Shown here piece after piece: positions 39,378 through 40,091 of a DNA stretch of 40,091 nt. The DNA comes from Verrucomicrobiaceae bacterium UBA2429 (lineage in GTDB: Bacteria; Verrucomicrobiota; Verrucomicrobiia; Verrucomicrobiales; Verrucomicrobiaceae), in contig DDQZ01000032.1 in assembly GCA_002343505.1 (NCBI GenBank), forward strand, positions 1 to 40,091. The letters run 5' to 3'. Each line of letters begins with the position of its first letter. The first letter of the stretch is position 1. The notes beneath the pieces were generated by a model. That model was not told the DNA's origin, did not search any database, and saw only the letters and a list, made by a program, of their open reading frames with translations. A program made the translations under genes and the position numbers.

Positions 39378-40091
39378 ATGAAAAGTTTCATACGCCGCCT
39401 GTCCAAAGCACTGCAACAGCTTTCTGATTTGATGATTTTTCTAATTGAACCAAAGAAGTATAAAAAATGCCGCCTGCAATACCTTGATGCTATGCTGCAA
39501 CAGCTTTTTCAACCGCTGCAACGGTTGCAGCAGCCCAAAAAGCAACTGCATGACCTGCTGCAGCCGTTACAGCGGTACAAAAAGCGACTGCATGAGCCGC
39601 TGCAGCCGTTGCAGTGGCACAAAAAGCGGCTGCATCAGTCCATGAAGCCGTTGCAGCCATTGAAAAAGCGGCTGCATGAACCTGGAAAGCGGTCGCAACT
39701 TGTCCCCAAGCAGGCGCAGCTTTATAAAAAGCAGGAAATTATAAAATTGTGGGGCTATTTGCACGCCGCCAGGCACAGGCTGATGCCCGTCATCCCCGCC
39801 GCGACCGGCCCCAGGCGGGGTGCGGTGTCCCATGCGCTGCGTGCCCGGGGGTATGCCCAAAGCGGTTCGACTCCCGTGGCCGGCAGCCCCTCCCAGCGCG
39901 TCGCGCGTGGAGCCATGCGCCCCGACTCAGCCGTAACGATGCGGTTGAACCACGAATGGACACGAATCCATGCGGAGAAGAGAGGGATGGGGGCATCACC
40001 CAGGGGTGATCTCCCGGCGCTTCAGCTCACCGGACATGATGCCGCCAAAATTCGTGCTCATTCGTGCCCATTCGTGGTTTTCCATCGCATG
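39378..40091 (+). CDS. Possible partial repeat-containing ORF, runs off the window
   Basis: An open frame from ATG at 39378 to the last base (238 codons, no stop); it is also open further upstream (ATG at 39324). Codons 46-101 fall on a 42-bp tandem repeat giving basic 14-residue units such as PLQPLQWHKKRLHQ and LLQPLQRYKKRLHE. The first third is much more AT-rich than the rest of the window. The last third overlaps a dispersed inverted-repeat element (39948-40079) and reads like translated intergenic DNA, which argues against a real long gene. A cysteine-rich alternative frame (39445-39645) is equally open. Treat as doubtful. Confidence 0.25.
   Translation, partial: MKSFIRRLSKALQQLSDLMIFLIEPKKYKKCRLQYLDAMLQQLFQPLQRLQQPKKQLHDLLQPLQRYKKRLHEPLQPLQWHKKRLHQSMKPLQPLKKRLHEPGKRSQLVPKQAQLYKKQEIIKLWGYLHAARHRLMPVIPAATGPRRGAVSHALRARGYAQSGSTPVAGSPSQRVARGAMRPDSAVTMRLNHEWTRIHAEKRGMGASPRGDLPALQLTGHDAAKIRAHSCPFVVFHRM
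39513..39680. repeat. 42-bp tandem repeat, four units
   Basis: Units start at 39513, 39555, 39597 and 39639. Each carries a central AAAAAGC(A/G)(A/G)CTGCAT block preceded by CTGCAGCCGTT(A/G)CAG-like sequence. Identity between units is moderate to high and falls off in the last unit. Several differences lie at third codon positions of the + frame (TTA/TTG, CGA/CGG, GAG/GAA). The reverse strand is also open here. Confidence 0.85.
39948..40079. repeat. Inverted-repeat element (possible miniature mobile or structured element)
   Basis: Outer arms AACCACGAATGGACACGAAT (39948-39967) and ATTCGTGCCCATTCGTGGTT (40060-40079) are complementary at 19 of 20 positions. Both arms contain 10-nt periodic CACGAAT units. 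Between them lies a perfect hairpin, ATCACCC-AG-GGGTGAT (39995-40010). Total length is 132 bp with no coding capacity of its own. Similar CACGAATGGACACGAAT repeats are, from memory, dispersed in planctomycete and verrucomicrobial genomes. Confidence 0.75.

Noticed and set aside
39445..39645. A 66-codon cysteine-rich peptide in the 42-bp repeat region
   Set aside because: It would start at TTG without a ribosome site and competes with two other equally open frames; the Cys pattern follows from translating the CTGCAG repeats in that frame.

Overview
This 40 kb window is GC-rich chromosomal DNA. It most likely comes from a member of the Verrucomicrobia (PVC superphylum, Prosthecobacter/Verrucomicrobium-like). 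The reasons are a DUF1592-type planctomycete cytochrome followed by a DUF1552 protein, a DUF1080 lipoprotein, a Ser/Thr kinase paired with an STK-linked ECF-like sigma factor, and short dispersed repeats of a style I associate with this phylum. The taxonomic call is an inference from gene content only.

Layout. (1) Positions 1-1365 hold no convincing gene. They carry two 84-bp-periodic repeat arrays (100-444 and 527-811), a solitary repeat copy and a perfect palindrome. (2) Positions 1366-6532 encode, on the + strand, a translationally coupled transporter / APH-fold kinase / HpcH-type aldolase trio, then recN and bioD. (3) A tRNA-Leu(UAG) at 6561-6642 (-) is followed by a CPBP membrane protease (-) and a small orphan gene (+). 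(4) Positions 8022-11632 hold the DUF1592 cytochrome and DUF1552 pair. (5) On the - strand, 17831-11648 encodes a membrane Ser/Thr kinase with a C-type-lectin-like and a lamin-tail extracytoplasmic region, then two amidohydrolase-family proteins. (6) Divergent from the kinase lies an ECF-like sigma factor (17944-18678).

(7) Positions 18809-32114 are the highlight: a sixteen-gene, largely overlapping operon for a divergent type IV secretion-like system. It has a VirB2-like pilin, VirB3-like, VirB4 ATPase, Gly-zipper lipoprotein, VirB5-like coiled coil, VirB6-like membrane protein, two VirB8-like paralogues, VirB9-like, VirB10, a coiled-coil lipoprotein, and a single-domain Clp-type AAA+ ATPase. 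These are followed by a small membrane protein, a third lipoprotein, an acidic/Ala-rich protein with a basic tail, and a small EF-hand-like protein. No relaxase, coupling ATPase (VirD4), VirB11, VirB1 or integrase is present in the window. The Clp-like ATPase has intact Walker motifs but lacks the GYVG pore loop. I regard this as the best candidate for an undescribed system: a chromosomal, non-conjugative T4SS with a Clp-family ATPase, possibly under control of the neighbouring sigma factor/kinase pair.

(8) Positions 32220-36702 (+) encode TrmD, a polytopic membrane protein, a DUF1080 lipoprotein, Hsp33, an IscA/ErpA-type protein and HscB. Convergent to these is a NosR-like membrane flavoprotein with two FMN-binding domains and a 4Fe-4S region (-), then DhaL (-). 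(9) From 39178 to the end is repeat-rich, partly AT-rich DNA. It holds a 42-bp tandem repeat inside an ORF that runs off the window, and a roughly 130-bp inverted-repeat element.

A cross-cutting observation is a set of short 7-nt-periodic repeats at five places. Two of these lie in frame at the extreme 5' ends of T4SS genes, where copy-number change would cause frameshifts.
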